This document shows, piece by piece, positions 1 through 8,862 of a stretch of 64,000 nucleotides of DNA. The notes under the pieces were generated by a model that did not search any database, was not told the origin of the DNA, and was given only the letters and a program-made list of their open reading frames with translations. The stretch is from the NCBI RefSeq assembly GCF_947495925.1, contig NZ_CANMAU010000002.1, positions 124,001-188,000 on the forward strand, in the 5' to 3' direction. The position numbers were made by a program, and so were the translations under genes. The DNA comes from an uncultured Algibacter sp. (lineage in GTDB: Bacteria; Bacteroidota; Bacteroidia; Flavobacteriales; Flavobacteriaceae). Position 1 is the first letter of the stretch. Each line of letters starts with the position of its first letter.

Positions 1-57
1 CTTATTGCAGCAGCACTTATTGAAGGTATTGGATTTGCTGCTTTATTTGCAGCTTAA
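1..57 (+). CDS. atpE: ATP synthase F0 subunit c, C-terminal end (partial)
   Basis: Only the last 18 codons and the TAA are in the window; the start lies upstream. The residues are a small, hydrophobic, Ala/Gly-rich helix end (LIEGIGFAALFAA), as expected for the second transmembrane helix of the proteolipid c subunit, which forms the proton-driven rotor ring in the inner membrane. Identification rests mainly on position directly ahead of atpF-atpH-atpA-atpG. A terminator-like hairpin separates it from atpF. Confidence 0.85.
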   Translation, partial: LIAAALIEGIGFAALFAA

Positions 58-64
58 AAAAACG

Positions 65-99
65 AAAACAGCTTTAACGGTTGGTTAAAGCTGTTTTTT
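65..99 (+). terminator. Intrinsic-terminator-like hairpin between atpE and atpF
   Basis: An 11-bp perfect stem (68-78 ACAGCTTTAAC with 84-94) and a 5-nt loop is followed by a run of six T. It sits 8 nt after the atpE stop and 35 nt before the atpF start. Inside an operon it could cause partial termination or protect the 3' end of the atpE message, giving the high c:b subunit ratio; that role is inferred. Confidence 0.75.
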
Positions 100-133
100 A
101 AAAATTAGTACAGTTTAAAATCTATATAGATAA

Positions 134-634
134 ATGGAAAAGTTAATTAATGAGTTTTCAATAGGATTATTCTTTTGGCAATTAGTATTGTTCATAGGGT
201 TAGTTTTACTTTTAAGAAAATTTGCTTGGAAACCTATTCTTGATGCTGTTGAAAAGCGTGAAGATGGTATTCAAGATGCGTTAGATTCTGCTGAAAAAGC
301 AAAATTAGAAATGACGAATCTTCAGGCTGATAACGAGAAGTTATTGAAAGAAGCTAGAGCAGAACGTGAAGCGATGTTAAAAGAAGCGCGTGATATTAAA
401 AATAAAACGATTGAAGACGCTAAAGGTGAAGCTCAAGAACAAGCTAATAAAATTATAGAGCAAGCACAAGCTGCTATTGAAAGTGAAAAGAAATCAGCGA
501 TGGCTGAACTTAAAAATCACGTAGCAGGCTTATCTCTAGAGATTGCTGAAAAAGTAGTGCGTACTGAATTATCTAACAAAGACAAACAATTAGCGTTGGT
601 TGAAACTATGTTGGCTGAAAAAACTTCAAAATAA
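134..634 (+). CDS. atpF: ATP synthase F0 subunit b
   Basis: A 166-aa protein with one N-terminal membrane helix (about residues 8-27, FSIGLFFWQLVLFIGLVLLL) followed by a long charged coiled coil rich in Glu, Lys and Ala. This is the classic layout of subunit b, the peripheral stalk that links the membrane part of F1F0 ATP synthase to the F1 head through subunit delta. Length is normal for the family. It lies between atpE and atpH, and its TAA stop (632-634) overlaps the AAGGA ribosome-binding site of atpH. Confidence 0.97.
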   Translation: MEKLINEFSIGLFFWQLVLFIGLVLLLRKFAWKPILDAVEKREDGIQDALDSAEKAKLEMTNLQADNEKLLKEARAEREAMLKEARDIKNKTIEDAKGEAQEQANKIIEQAQAAIESEKKSAMAELKNHVAGLSLEIAEKVVRTELSNKDKQLALVETMLAEKTSK

Positions 635-638
635 GGAC

Positions 639-1175
639 ATGGCAGGAGCAAGAGCAGCAATCCGTTATGCAAAAGCAGTATTGAGCTTAGCATCAGATCA
701 AAAAGCAGCAGATGCTGTAAATAAAGATATGAAGTTAATTGCTGATACTATTGCAGATAGTAAAGAGTTAAGCAGCATGCTTCAAAGTCCTGTAGTGCCT
801 TCTTCTAACAAGAAAGCGGTTTTATTAGATGTTTTTAAAAAATCTAATAAAATAACATTAAGCTTAATTGATATTTTAGATACCAATAACCGAATTGATA
901 TTTTAGGTAACGTAGCATCAAAATACAATGCCCTGTATGATGAGTCTAAAGGTATTCAATTAGCTACTGTTACAACAGCTGTGGCGTTAACGCCAGCATT
1001 AAAGAAGGAAGTTTTAGCAAAGGCTAAAGAACTGACAGGTAAAAATGTTGAAGTAGAAAATATTATTGATGAAAGCATTTTAGGTGGTTTCATTTTACGA
1101 GTTGGTGATGTGCAATATAATGCTAGTGTTGCAAATCAACTTAACAATTTAAAAAGAGAATTTACATTAAACTAA
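639..1175 (+). CDS. atpH: ATP synthase F1 subunit delta
   Basis: A 178-aa protein (from MAGARAAIRYAKAVL) matching subunit delta (OSCP), which caps the F1 head and holds the b-subunit stalk. Seen are the N-terminal helical domain motif RYAKAVLSLA and the C-terminal EVENIIDESILGGFILRVGDVQYNAS region typical of the family. I chose ATG 639 over the in-frame ATG at 600 because 600 lies inside atpF and AAGGA is placed just before 639. The gap to atpF is 4 nt. Confidence 0.95.
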   Translation: MAGARAAIRYAKAVLSLASDQKAADAVNKDMKLIADTIADSKELSSMLQSPVVPSSNKKAVLLDVFKKSNKITLSLIDILDTNNRIDILGNVASKYNALYDESKGIQLATVTTAVALTPALKKEVLAKAKELTGKNVEVENIIDESILGGFILRVGDVQYNASVANQLNNLKREFTLN

Positions 1176-1204
1176 GATATTTATATATCTAAATAAATAA
1201 TAAG

Positions 1205-2785
1205 ATGGCAGAAGTAAAACCAGCTGAAATATCAGCAATCTTAAAAAAACAACTTTCAGGTTTTGAGGCTAGCGCTTCATTAGATGAAGTTGGAACTGTA
1301 TTAACTGTAGGTGATGGTATTGTACGTGCTTACGGATTATCAAACGCTCAATATGGTGAGTTAGTTGAATTCGAAGGCGGACTTGAAGGTATTGTACTAA
1401 ACCTTGAAGAAGATAACGTTGGTATTGTATTATTAGGTGGATCAGTAGGTGTAAAAGAAGGATCTACAGTAAAACGTACAAGACGTATTGCTTCGATTAA
1501 TGTTGGTGAAGGTATAGTTGGTCGTGTTGTTGATACATTAGGAAATCCTATTGATGGAAAAGGACCAATTTCTGGTAAAACTTATGAAATGCCTTTAGAG
1601 CGTAAAGCGCCTGGAGTTATTTTCCGTGAGCCTGTAACTGAACCATTACAAACAGGTATCAAATCTATCGATGCGATGATTCCTGTAGGTCGTGGACAAC
1701 GTGAGTTGGTTATTGGTGACCGTCAAACTGGTAAAACAACAGTTTGTATTGATACCATCTTAAATCAAAAAGAATTTTACGATGCAGGTGAGCCTGTATA
1801 TTGTATATATGTTGCTGTAGGTCAAAAAGCATCTACAGTAGCGAATATTGCTAAAGTATTAGAAGAAAGAGGTGCACTTGCATATACAACCATTGTAGCT
1901 GCAAATGCTTCTGATCCTGCTCCAATGCAAGTATACGCGCCAATGGCGGGTGCTGCAATTGGTGAGTACTTTAGAGATACTGGTCGCCCAGCATTAATCA
2001 TCTATGATGATTTATCTAAACAAGCTGTTGCTTACCGTGAGGTATCTTTATTATTAAGAAGACCACCGGGACGTGAAGCGTATCCAGGTGACGTTTTCTA
2101 CTTACACTCTAGATTATTAGAGCGTTCTGCAAAAGTGATCAATGATGACAGTATTGCTAAAGACATGAACGATTTACCAGATTCATTAAAACCATTAGTG
2201 AAAGGTGGAGGGTCTTTAACAGCTTTACCAATTATTGAAACTCAAGCAGGTGACGTTTCTGCATATATCCCAACAAACGTAATTTCTATTACAGATGGGC
2301 AAATTTTCTTAGATGGAGATTTATTTAACTCTGGTGTTCGTCCTGCAATTAACGTTGGTATCTCGGTATCTCGTGTTGGAGGTAACGCACAGATTAAGTC
2401 CATGAAGAAAGTATCGGGTACATTAAAGTTAGACCAAGCACAATTCCGTGAATTAGAAGCTTTCGCGAAGTTTGGTTCAGATTTAGATGCTGTTACTTTA
2501 AATGTAATTGAAAAAGGTAAACGTAACGTTGAGATTTTAAAACAAGCTCAAAACGATCCATTTACAGTTGAAGATCAAGTCGCAATTATTTACGCAGGTT
2601 CAAAAAACTTGTTAAAAGATGTTCCTGTAGAGAAAGTTAAAGAATTTGAAAGAGATTTCATTGAATTCTTAAGAGCTAAGCATGCAGGTGTATTAAGCAC
2701 ATTAAAAGCAGGAAAATTAACTGATGAGGTTACAGATACATTAACAGCTGTAGCAAAAGATTTATCAGGAAAATATATAGCATAA
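1205..2785 (+). CDS. atpA: ATP synthase F1 subunit alpha
   Basis: A 526-aa protein of normal length. It shows the N-terminal beta-barrel domain, the Walker A motif GDRQTGKT (residues 171-178), the [22 protein letters not shown] stretch characteristic of alpha subunits, and the SVSRVGG motif carrying the arginine that reaches into the catalytic site of beta. Alpha binds nucleotide without hydrolysing it and forms the alpha3beta3 head. atpD and atpC are absent after atpG; in flavobacteria they commonly sit at another locus. Confidence 0.99.
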   Translation: MAEVKPAEISAILKKQLSGFEASASLDEVGTVLTVGDGIVRAYGLSNAQYGELVEFEGGLEGIVLNLEEDNVGIVLLGGSVGVKEGSTVKRTRRIASINVGEGIVGRVVDTLGNPIDGKGPISGKTYEMPLERKAPGVIFREPVTEPLQTGIKSIDAMIPVGRGQRELVIGDRQTGKTTVCIDTILNQKEFYDAGEPVYCIYVAVGQKASTVANIAKVLEERGALAYTTIVAANASDPAPMQVYAPMAGAAIGEYFRDTGRPALIIYDDLSKQAVAYREVSLLLRRPPGREAYPGDVFYLHSRLLERSAKVINDDSIAKDMNDLPDSLKPLVKGGGSLTALPIIETQAGDVSAYIPTNVISITDGQIFLDGDLFNSGVRPAINVGISVSRVGGNAQIKSMKKVSGTLKLDQAQFRELEAFAKFGSDLDAVTLNVIEKGKRNVEILKQAQNDPFTVEDQVAIIYAGSKNLLKDVPVEKVKEFERDFIEFLRAKHAGVLSTLKAGKLTDEVTDTLTAVAKDLSGKYIA

Positions 2786-2790
2786 TTTAT

Positions 2791-2812
2791 GATTCCCACG
2801 AAAGTGGGAATC
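2791..2812 (+). repeat. GAAA-tetraloop palindrome between atpA and atpG
   Basis: A 9-bp perfect stem (2791-2799 GATTCCCAC with 2804-2812) is closed by a GAAA tetraloop. No T-run follows, so it is a poor terminator. A sister hairpin of the same design (8-bp stem, CGAAAG core) stands at 51924-51943 after the sensor kinase gene. The shared core suggests a dispersed palindromic repeat or an RNA stabiliser; two copies alone do not prove a family. Confidence 0.6.
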
Positions 2813-2831
2813 CTATTTCATATTTTAAAAT

Positions 2832-3692
2832 ATGGCAAATTTAAAGGAAATACGTAACAGAATATCATCAGTATCTTCAACGATGCAGATTACCAGTGCC
2901 ATGAAAATGGTATCGGCCGCTAAGTTAAAGAAGGCACAAGATGCTATTACAGCAATGCGTCCTTATGCAGATAAGTTAACTGAGCTTTTACAAAGCTTAA
3001 GTGCGACTTTAGATGCAGATTCTGGCAGTGCTTATTCTGAAGAGCGTGAGTTAAAGAAAGTGCTTATAGTGCCTATTACATCTAATAGAGGTTTAGCAGG
3101 AGCTTTTAATTCAAACATCATTAAAGAGGTTAATAAATTAACTACTGAAACTTATGCTAATCAAGAGGTTTCTTATTTAGCTATAGGTAAAAAGGCAAAT
3201 GATGCTTTTAAAAAGACCAATAATGTTATTGCTAATAAGAGTGAAGTTTTTGATGATTTAACATTTGATAATGTTGCCGAAATCGCTCAACTTTTAATGG
3301 ATAAGTTTGTTGCGGGTGAGTTTGATAAAATTGAAATAGTTTATAACAAATTCAAAAACGCAGCAACTCAAATAGTGATGACTGAGCAGTTTTTACCAAT
3401 TGTTCCAGTTGAAGGTGATGCTAATGTTAATGCAGATTACATTTTTGAACCATCAAAACTAGAAATTGTTGAAGAGCTTATTCCTAAGTCTTTAAAAACA
3501 CAATTGTATAAAGGTATTAGAGATTCTTTTGCTTCAGAGCATGGTGCACGTATGACAGCAATGCATAAAGCAACAGATAATGCTACAGAGTTAAGAGATC
3601 AATTGAAATTAACTTATAATAAAGCACGTCAAGCGGCAATTACTAATGAGATTTTAGAAATTGTTGGTGGAGCTGAAGCTTTAAATAATTAG
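2832..3692 (+). CDS. atpG: ATP synthase F1 subunit gamma
   Basis: A 286-aa protein. It has the N-terminal signature LKEIRNRISSVSSTMQITSAMKMVSAAKLKKA and the C-terminal helix with MTAMHKATDNATELRDQLKL and RQAAITNEILEIVGGA, the two halves of the coiled-coil rotor shaft that turns inside the alpha3beta3 head. Length is normal. It is the last gene of the atp block here and is followed by a strong terminator. Confidence 0.98.
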   Translation: MANLKEIRNRISSVSSTMQITSAMKMVSAAKLKKAQDAITAMRPYADKLTELLQSLSATLDADSGSAYSEERELKKVLIVPITSNRGLAGAFNSNIIKEVNKLTTETYANQEVSYLAIGKKANDAFKKTNNVIANKSEVFDDLTFDNVAEIAQLLMDKFVAGEFDKIEIVYNKFKNAATQIVMTEQFLPIVPVEGDANVNADYIFEPSKLEIVEELIPKSLKTQLYKGIRDSFASEHGARMTAMHKATDNATELRDQLKLTYNKARQAAITNEILEIVGGAEALNN

Positions 3693-3730
3693 AACAATTC
3701 TTTAAAATAGTGAAGAATCTTCACAAAATA

Positions 3731-3764
3731 AAGCCTCACTTTTTAGTGGGGCTTTTATTTTTTT
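3731..3764 (+). terminator. Terminator of the atp operon
   Basis: Stem 3731-3740 (AAGCCTCACT) pairs with 3745-3754 with one G-U wobble and a TTTT loop, followed by a T-rich tract. It lies 38 nt after the atpG stop. Confidence 0.85.
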
Positions 3765-3819
3765 AAAATTTTATGTAACATTTTTTTGATTTTGAATCTA
3801 AAGGGAAAATCAATTTAAA

Positions 3820-4674
3820 ATGTATATCATGAAATTAATTAAAAACCTAGTATTTTTAGTAGTTATGTCTTTCAGTTTTTTTTCAAATGCTGAAACAAAT
3901 CCATCTTTTAAAGTAGACGTTGTTGGAAACGGTGATCCTATATTGTTATTTCCTGGTTTTGCTTGTACTGGAGATGTTTGGAATGAGGTTGTAGAAGACT
4001 TATCAAAAACAAATGAATGCCATATTTTTACTTTTGCTGGATTTGGTGATGTAGCACCTATAGAAAAACCATGGTTACCAAAAGTTAAAGAAGGTGTGGC
4101 TTCTTATATTTCTAATGAGCATTTGGAAGAGGCAACAATAATTGGGCATAGTTTAGGAGGTTCTCTTGGACTTTGGTTGGCTTCTGATGAAGATGCTAAA
4201 TTCAAAAAAGTTATTGTTATAGATGCCTTACCCTCTATTGGAGCCTTAATGATGCCTAATTTTAAAAGTGAAAATGTAAAATATGATAACCCCTATAACA
4301 AGCAATCATTAGAAATGAATGCAGAGGCTTTTGGCGCCATGGCTACCCAAATGGCGTCTGGTATGACCTCAAAAGAAGATAAGCAAGTACTTATTAAAGA
4401 TTGGATTTTAAAGGCCGATAGAGAGACTTATGTTTATGGTTATACAGATTTAATGAAATTGGATTTACGTGAAACTATAGCTTCTATAAAGGCTCCTGTG
4501 TCTATTTTAGCAGCTACTGAACCTTATGGTGAGGAAAATGTTAAAAAGAACTTCGATGCACAATATACCAATCTTGATAACTATACTATTAAATACGCCA
4601 AAGGTTCAGCACATTTTATCATGTACGATCAACCAGAATGGTTATTAAGTTCGATTAAAGCTGAATTAAAATAA
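3820..4674 (+). CDS. Secreted alpha/beta-hydrolase fold enzyme
   Basis: A 284-aa protein. An N-terminal signal peptide ends near FFSNAE, so the enzyme is exported. The fold is shown by the oxyanion segment LLFPGFACTGDVWN, the nucleophile elbow GHSLGG (Ser111) and a late histidine in GSAHFIMYDQP (His265). Substrate cannot be told. The ATG at 3829 (MKLIKNL) may be the true start, because it gives a more typical signal peptide. It sits 4 nt upstream of an ECF sigma factor and is probably cotranscribed with it. Confidence 0.85.
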   Translation: MYIMKLIKNLVFLVVMSFSFFSNAETNPSFKVDVVGNGDPILLFPGFACTGDVWNEVVEDLSKTNECHIFTFAGFGDVAPIEKPWLPKVKEGVASYISNEHLEEATIIGHSLGGSLGLWLASDEDAKFKKVIVIDALPSIGALMMPNFKSENVKYDNPYNKQSLEMNAEAFGAMATQMASGMTSKEDKQVLIKDWILKADRETYVYGYTDLMKLDLRETIASIKAPVSILAATEPYGEENVKKNFDAQYTNLDNYTIKYAKGSAHFIMYDQPEWLLSSIKAELK

Positions 4675-4678
4675 ATTT

Positions 4679-5170
4679 ATGAAAACGTTGGAGTCTAAAT
4701 TCGACAAAATATATAAATCCAATTATGCTAAGGTACATCGTTTATGCATGGGTTATACAAATGGCGACGAGATGCTGTCTGCAGATTTGGCACAGGAAGT
4801 TTTTATAAAAATTTGGGAACATATTGGAACTTTTAGAAACGAATCAAGTGTGTCAACATGGATTTATAGAATTACCGTAAATACTTGTTTAATGAGTCTT
4901 CGGAAAAAGAAACCTGTTGAAATTTCAAACCTTCTTAATGTAATGGAAAGTACAGATGATTCATTTCAAGAGGAAAATAAGTCAATACAACTAAAACAAT
5001 TATATAACTGTATTAATACCCTTAACAGTGATGGCAAAAGTATTATTCTACTTGAACTAGAGGGCTTGCCACAAAAAGAAATAGCAGATGTTATGGGGAT
5101 AAGCCATGAAGCCATTCGAGTGAGAATTCACAGAATAAAAGAAAAATTAACTAAATGCGTAAAAAAATGA
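4679..5170 (+). CDS. RNA polymerase sigma factor, ECF family
   Basis: A 163-aa protein with sigma region 2 (ADLAQEVFIKIWEHIGTFRNESSVSTWIYRITVNTCL, about 38-75) and region 4 (LPQKEIADVMGISHEAIRVRIHRIKEKL, about 127-155), but no regions 1 or 3. Such extracytoplasmic-function factors redirect RNA polymerase to a small regulon and are usually held by a membrane anti-sigma factor. Its 3' end overlaps the next gene by 16 nt, so that membrane protein is the likely partner. No classical anti-sigma domain is evident there. Confidence 0.93.
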   Translation: MKTLESKFDKIYKSNYAKVHRLCMGYTNGDEMLSADLAQEVFIKIWEHIGTFRNESSVSTWIYRITVNTCLMSLRKKKPVEISNLLNVMESTDDSFQEENKSIQLKQLYNCINTLNSDGKSIILLELEGLPQKEIADVMGISHEAIRVRIHRIKEKLTKCVKK

Positions 5171-5721
5171 TAAATTTTGATGATTTAAAATCCCAATGGA
5201 AAATGCAGCTAAACATAACAGTACCTCATAATGGTGCCGAATTGATTGTTGAAAAAACAGATTTACTAAAAAAGAAGCAACGTATAACTAATATCGTACT
5301 AGGTATTACAACAGTTGTTTTAGTAGGATTCTTTTTTTATATCGCAGCCTATAATAATGTAACAGTAGCTTTAGCGTTAGGGTTAATGATAGGTTCTTTG
5401 TTAACCAGAATAATAATAGAGCGTTTTAGTATTGAAAAACTTAAGCAAGTTAATCTTTCTGTTAAGGCCAGTAAGTTTAAAAATATAATAACTAATTATT
5501 ATAAACAACGTATCAAAACGCACTATATAATTACCCCCATAGTATTTGCTTCATATATTGTAGGTTTTGCGTTGCTATTACCATTTTTTAAGGAAGGTTT
5601 ATCTGTAGGGTTTTATTATTATATCCTAGTATCTGGATTCGTATTTTTAATCGTTATGGGTATTTTTATTAGAAAACAAGTCTTAAATGAAATAAACCTT
5701 TTAAAACAGCTACAAAGTTGA
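5155..5721 (+). CDS. Four-helix membrane protein coupled to the sigma factor
   Basis: A 188-aa protein with a short cytosolic N-terminus (MINFDDLKSQWKMQLN) and four predicted membrane helices near residues 45-65, 68-85, 120-140 and 150-172. I do not recognise a named family. The 16-nt overlap with the upstream sigma gene implies translational coupling, and the N-terminal cytosolic segment could contact the sigma factor. A bidirectional terminator follows. Function is inferred from context only. Confidence 0.75.
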   Translation: MRKKMINFDDLKSQWKMQLNITVPHNGAELIVEKTDLLKKKQRITNIVLGITTVVLVGFFFYIAAYNNVTVALALGLMIGSLLTRIIIERFSIEKLKQVNLSVKASKFKNIITNYYKQRIKTHYIITPIVFASYIVGFALLLPFFKEGLSVGFYYYILVSGFVFLIVMGIFIRKQVLNEINLLKQLQS

Positions 5722-5743
5722 TATTATAAACTTTGCTTGAAAT

Positions 5744-5776
5744 AAAAATGCCTCATTTATGAGGCATTTTTATTTG
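5744..5776 (+). terminator. Bidirectional terminator
   Basis: The stem ATGCCTCAT (5748-5756) pairs with 5759-5767, extended by A/T pairs, with T-rich flanks on both strands. It ends the plus-strand sigma operon and could also end the small minus-strand ORF at 5789-5872. Confidence 0.85.
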
Positions 5777-5788
5777 GTTTAAAAAGGA

Positions 5789-5872
5789 TTAAAAGTCTTC
5801 AATAAAACAGATACACTCATGAGATAACTTATCTTTGGTTGGCATTGGCGAAAAACGTACTTTTAGCGGCAT
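5789..5872 (-). CDS. Possible 27-aa microprotein
   Basis: An ATG-to-TAA frame of 28 codons on the minus strand, starting MPLKVRFSPMPTKDK and ending CICFIEDF. It fills most of the 108-nt gap between the terminator at 5744-5776 and the TTG start of the flippase gene. Codon choice looks protein-like, it has two close cysteines (CxC), and a T-rich hairpin follows on its strand. No ribosome-binding site is obvious. It could also be the tail of a decayed gene. Confidence 0.35.
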   Translation of the reverse strand: MPLKVRFSPMPTKDKLSHECICFIEDF

Positions 5873-5884
5873 AAAAAACAACTA

Positions 5885-7351
5885 TTGAGCGCACTTAAGT
5901 CATTATTTAAGCAAACATTTATTTATGGGTTGGCTACAGTTTTACCTAGAATGTTGAGCTTCTTATTGGTAAGACTCCATACAGATGATGAAGTATTAAA
6001 AACAGTTGCAGACTATGGTAGCGTATCTATTATTTATTCCTATTTTGTTTTATTTAATATTATTTTGGCCTACGGGATGGAAACCGCGTTCTTCAGGTTT
6101 TATAATAAAGAGGATGATAAAGGCAAAGTTATAGGGACTTCGGTAGTATCATTAATATTCACATCTTTAGCATTTTTCTTTTCTGCAATTATCTTCAGAA
6201 ATCAAATCTCAAGTTTGGTAGATATTAAAGTGGAGTACATTAATCTCGTTATTTGGATTTTATTATTCGATGCTTTGGTAATTATGCCTTTTGCTTGGTT
6301 AAGGGCTAATGAGCAACCCACAAGGTATGCAGTAATTAAAATATTAAACGTTGTTATAAATTTAGGTTTAAATCTGTTTTTTCTTATTTGGTTGGATGAT
6401 CTAGCACTTGAATCTTCATTTTTTGATACCATTTACAAGCCAAATTTCGAAATTAATTATATTCTAATTGCAAACTTGATTGCTAGTGCTGTAACGCTTT
6501 TAATCATGTTGCCACTTTACTTTAAAGTAAACTATACTTTCAGCAAGCAACTTTGGAAAAAGATGATGCATTATGCCTTGCCTATTTTTGTTGCCGGACT
6601 AGCCTTTTCGGTAAATGAAACTTTTGATCGTATTTTACTTGATAAAATATTACCCGAAAATATTGCAGAAACTCAAATTGGTATGTATTCTGCTTGTTAT
6701 AAATTGGCTTTGTTTATGACTTTATTTGCCACAGCTTATAGACTAGGAATAGAACCCTTCTTTTTTAGTCATGCTAAAGCGGAAAATCCACAAAAAAACT
6801 ATGCTAAAATATTAGAGTTCTTTATCATTTTCGGGTCATTAATTATGCTCGGTGTTGTTGTTTTTGCCGATGTGTTAAAAGTCATTCTTATTGGAGATGA
6901 AGATTACTGGTCCGCTATGTGGATTGTACCTATTTTATTATTGGCAAATTTCTGTTTAGGCATATATCATAATTTATCCGTTTGGTATAAAATAACCGAT
7001 AGAACAAAGTTTGGTGCATATATTTCTGTTTTTGGAGCCGTTTTAACTCTAATTCTAAACTTTTGGTTGATTCCCATAATGAGCTATAAAGGGTCGGCCA
7101 TAGCAACATTGGCAGCCTATTCAACCATGATGCTGTTATCATTTTATTTTGGGCGGAAATACTACCCCATTCCTTATAATTTAAAAAAAATAGGTTTGTA
7201 TATGCTGCTTAGTATAACATTTTCAATAGTATCTTTCTATCAATATAGAGGTAATTATTTGGTAGGTGTATCTATGTTAATTGTATTTTTGGGGATCGTA
7301 TATTTTTCAGAACGACAGGAAATTAAGCAACTTTTAAATAAGAAAGCATGA
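5885..7351 (+). CDS. Polysaccharide flippase (MATE/MurJ-like, Wzx type)
   Basis: A 488-aa protein with 12-14 hydrophobic helices throughout and an N-terminus ([25 protein letters not shown]) typical of flavobacterial oligosaccharide flippases, which move lipid-linked sugars across the inner membrane. A TTG at 5885 is the only reasonable start: going upstream in frame there is no ATG before the stop at 5864. The end overlaps dut by 4 nt (ATGA). The linked nucleotidyltransferase supports a role in surface-sugar export. Confidence 0.88.
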   Translation: MSALKSLFKQTFIYGLATVLPRMLSFLLVRLHTDDEVLKTVADYGSVSIIYSYFVLFNIILAYGMETAFFRFYNKEDDKGKVIGTSVVSLIFTSLAFFFSAIIFRNQISSLVDIKVEYINLVIWILLFDALVIMPFAWLRANEQPTRYAVIKILNVVINLGLNLFFLIWLDDLALESSFFDTIYKPNFEINYILIANLIASAVTLLIMLPLYFKVNYTFSKQLWKKMMHYALPIFVAGLAFSVNETFDRILLDKILPENIAETQIGMYSACYKLALFMTLFATAYRLGIEPFFFSHAKAENPQKNYAKILEFFIIFGSLIMLGVVVFADVLKVILIGDEDYWSAMWIVPILLLANFCLGIYHNLSVWYKITDRTKFGAYISVFGAVLTLILNFWLIPIMSYKGSAIATLAAYSTMMLLSFYFGRKYYPIPYNLKKIGLYMLLSITFSIVSFYQYRGNYLVGVSMLIVFLGIVYFSERQEIKQLLNKKA

Positions 7352-7782
7352 AAATTAAAATAATAAACAAGTCTAATCACGATTTACCTCACTATGAGAC
7401 CATTGCATCCGCAGGAATGGATTTACGTGCTAGTTTGTCAGAAGATAGAGTATTAAAGCCTTTAGAACGAAGTATTGTGGGTACGGGCTTGTTTATAGAG
7501 TTACCCGTTGGTATTGAGGCACAGGTGCGCCCACGAAGTGGTTTAGCGGCAAAGAAAGGTATTACTGTACTCAATGCGCCAGGAACTATTGATGCCGATT
7601 ACAGAGGGGAAATAGGTGTGATTCTGGTAAACCTTTCAAGCGAAGATTTTACTATTCAAAATGGAGAGCGTATTGCACAATTGGTTATTGCAAAACATGA
7701 ACGAGCTGAATGGAATCAGGTAGAAGAACTTTCTGAAACCGATAGAGGAGAAGGTGGTTTTGGAAGCACAGGAACAAAATAA
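7348..7782 (+). CDS. dut: dUTP diphosphatase (dUTPase)
   Basis: A 144-aa protein that hydrolyses dUTP to dUMP and diphosphate, keeping uracil out of DNA and feeding dTMP synthesis. All five motifs of the trimeric family are visible: [34 protein letters not shown] and the C-terminal Gly-rich [10 protein letters not shown] that closes over the active site. Length is standard. The start codon overlaps the flippase stop (ATGA). Confidence 0.98.
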   Translation: MKIKIINKSNHDLPHYETIASAGMDLRASLSEDRVLKPLERSIVGTGLFIELPVGIEAQVRPRSGLAAKKGITVLNAPGTIDADYRGEIGVILVNLSSEDFTIQNGERIAQLVIAKHERAEWNQVEELSETDRGEGGFGSTGTK

Positions 7783-7826
7783 AAAATTGAAAATATAGCT
7801 ATTAATAATAAAAAGTAATTAGGAAA

Positions 7827-8846
7827 ATGAAAATTATAGTCCCAATGGCTGGTCGAGGATCTCGATTACGTCCACACAGTTTAACCGTACCAAAACCTTT
7901 AATACCTGTGGCCGGACAACCTATTGTTCACCGTTTAGTAAAAGACATTGCGAAAGTTTTAAAACAACCTATTGAAGAAATAGCTTTTGTTTTGGGAGAC
8001 CCGGCTTGGTTTGGTAATGATGTGGTTTCTAGTTTAGAACATCTTGCAACAAGTTTAGGAGCTAAAGCGTCTATTTATCGTCAAGATAAACCCTTAGGAA
8101 CTGGGCATGCCATAATGTGTGCGAAACCGTCTTTATCTGGACCTGCTGTAATTGCTTATGCAGATACATTGATTCGAGCTGAGTTTGATTTAGATCCTAC
8201 TGCAGATAGTGTGATTTGGACTAAACAAGTAGAGAATCCAGAAGCTTATGGTGTTGTAAAATTAAACTCGAACGATGAAATAATGGAGCTTGTTGAAAAA
8301 CCTGAAACGTTTGTTTCTGACCAAGCTGTAATTGGAATATATTACTTCAAAGATGTTGCTGTTTTAAAGAGAAAATTGCAGGAAATCTTAGATGAAAATA
8401 TTATGAATGGCGGTGAATATCAAATAAATGATGGTATTAAACGTATGATGACTGATGGCAAGGTGTTCAAAACAGGAACTGTAGATGAGTGGATGGATTG
8501 CGGAAATAAAGAAATTACTATTGAAACTAATAAGCGCATGTTAGGGTTTTTAAAGGCTGATGGAGAAGAACAGCTTATAGCCTCTTCTGCTAAACAAGAA
8601 AATTCTAATATTATTGAGCCTTGTTTTATTGGCGAAAACGTGGTACTTAAAAATACAACTATAGGTCCTTTTGTATCGGTTGGAAGTGACACAGTTATTG
8701 AAAATTCAACTATAGAAAACAGTTTAATACAAACGAATTCTGAAATTAAGAATGCTAAGTTAAACAATGCTATGATTGGTAATAATGTTAAGTATAATGG
8801 TGATTTTAATAGCATTAGCATTGGTGATTATTCGGTTTTAGAGTAG
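7827..8846 (+). CDS. Sugar-phosphate nucleotidyltransferase
   Basis: A 339-aa protein. The N-terminus carries the nucleotidyltransferase signature (MAGRGSRLRPHSLTVPKPLIPVAGQPI), followed by the nucleotide-binding core with GTGHAIMCA and a C-terminal part with hexapeptide-like repeats (NTTIGPFVSVGSDTVIENSTIENS) typical of left-handed beta-helix domains. It should make an NDP-sugar from a sugar-1-phosphate, resembling RmlA/GlmU-type enzymes; the exact sugar is not readable. It follows dut by 44 nt. Confidence 0.92.
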   Translation: MKIIVPMAGRGSRLRPHSLTVPKPLIPVAGQPIVHRLVKDIAKVLKQPIEEIAFVLGDPAWFGNDVVSSLEHLATSLGAKASIYRQDKPLGTGHAIMCAKPSLSGPAVIAYADTLIRAEFDLDPTADSVIWTKQVENPEAYGVVKLNSNDEIMELVEKPETFVSDQAVIGIYYFKDVAVLKRKLQEILDENIMNGGEYQINDGIKRMMTDGKVFKTGTVDEWMDCGNKEITIETNKRMLGFLKADGEEQLIASSAKQENSNIIEPCFIGENVVLKNTTIGPFVSVGSDTVIENSTIENSLIQTNSEIKNAKLNNAMIGNNVKYNGDFNSISIGDYSVLE

Positions 8847-8862
8847 AAATATTATTCTTATT

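Noticed and set aside
8420-8821. 133-codon minus-strand frame
   Set aside because: Antisense to the repeat-like C-terminus of the nucleotidyltransferase; low complexity gives open frames.
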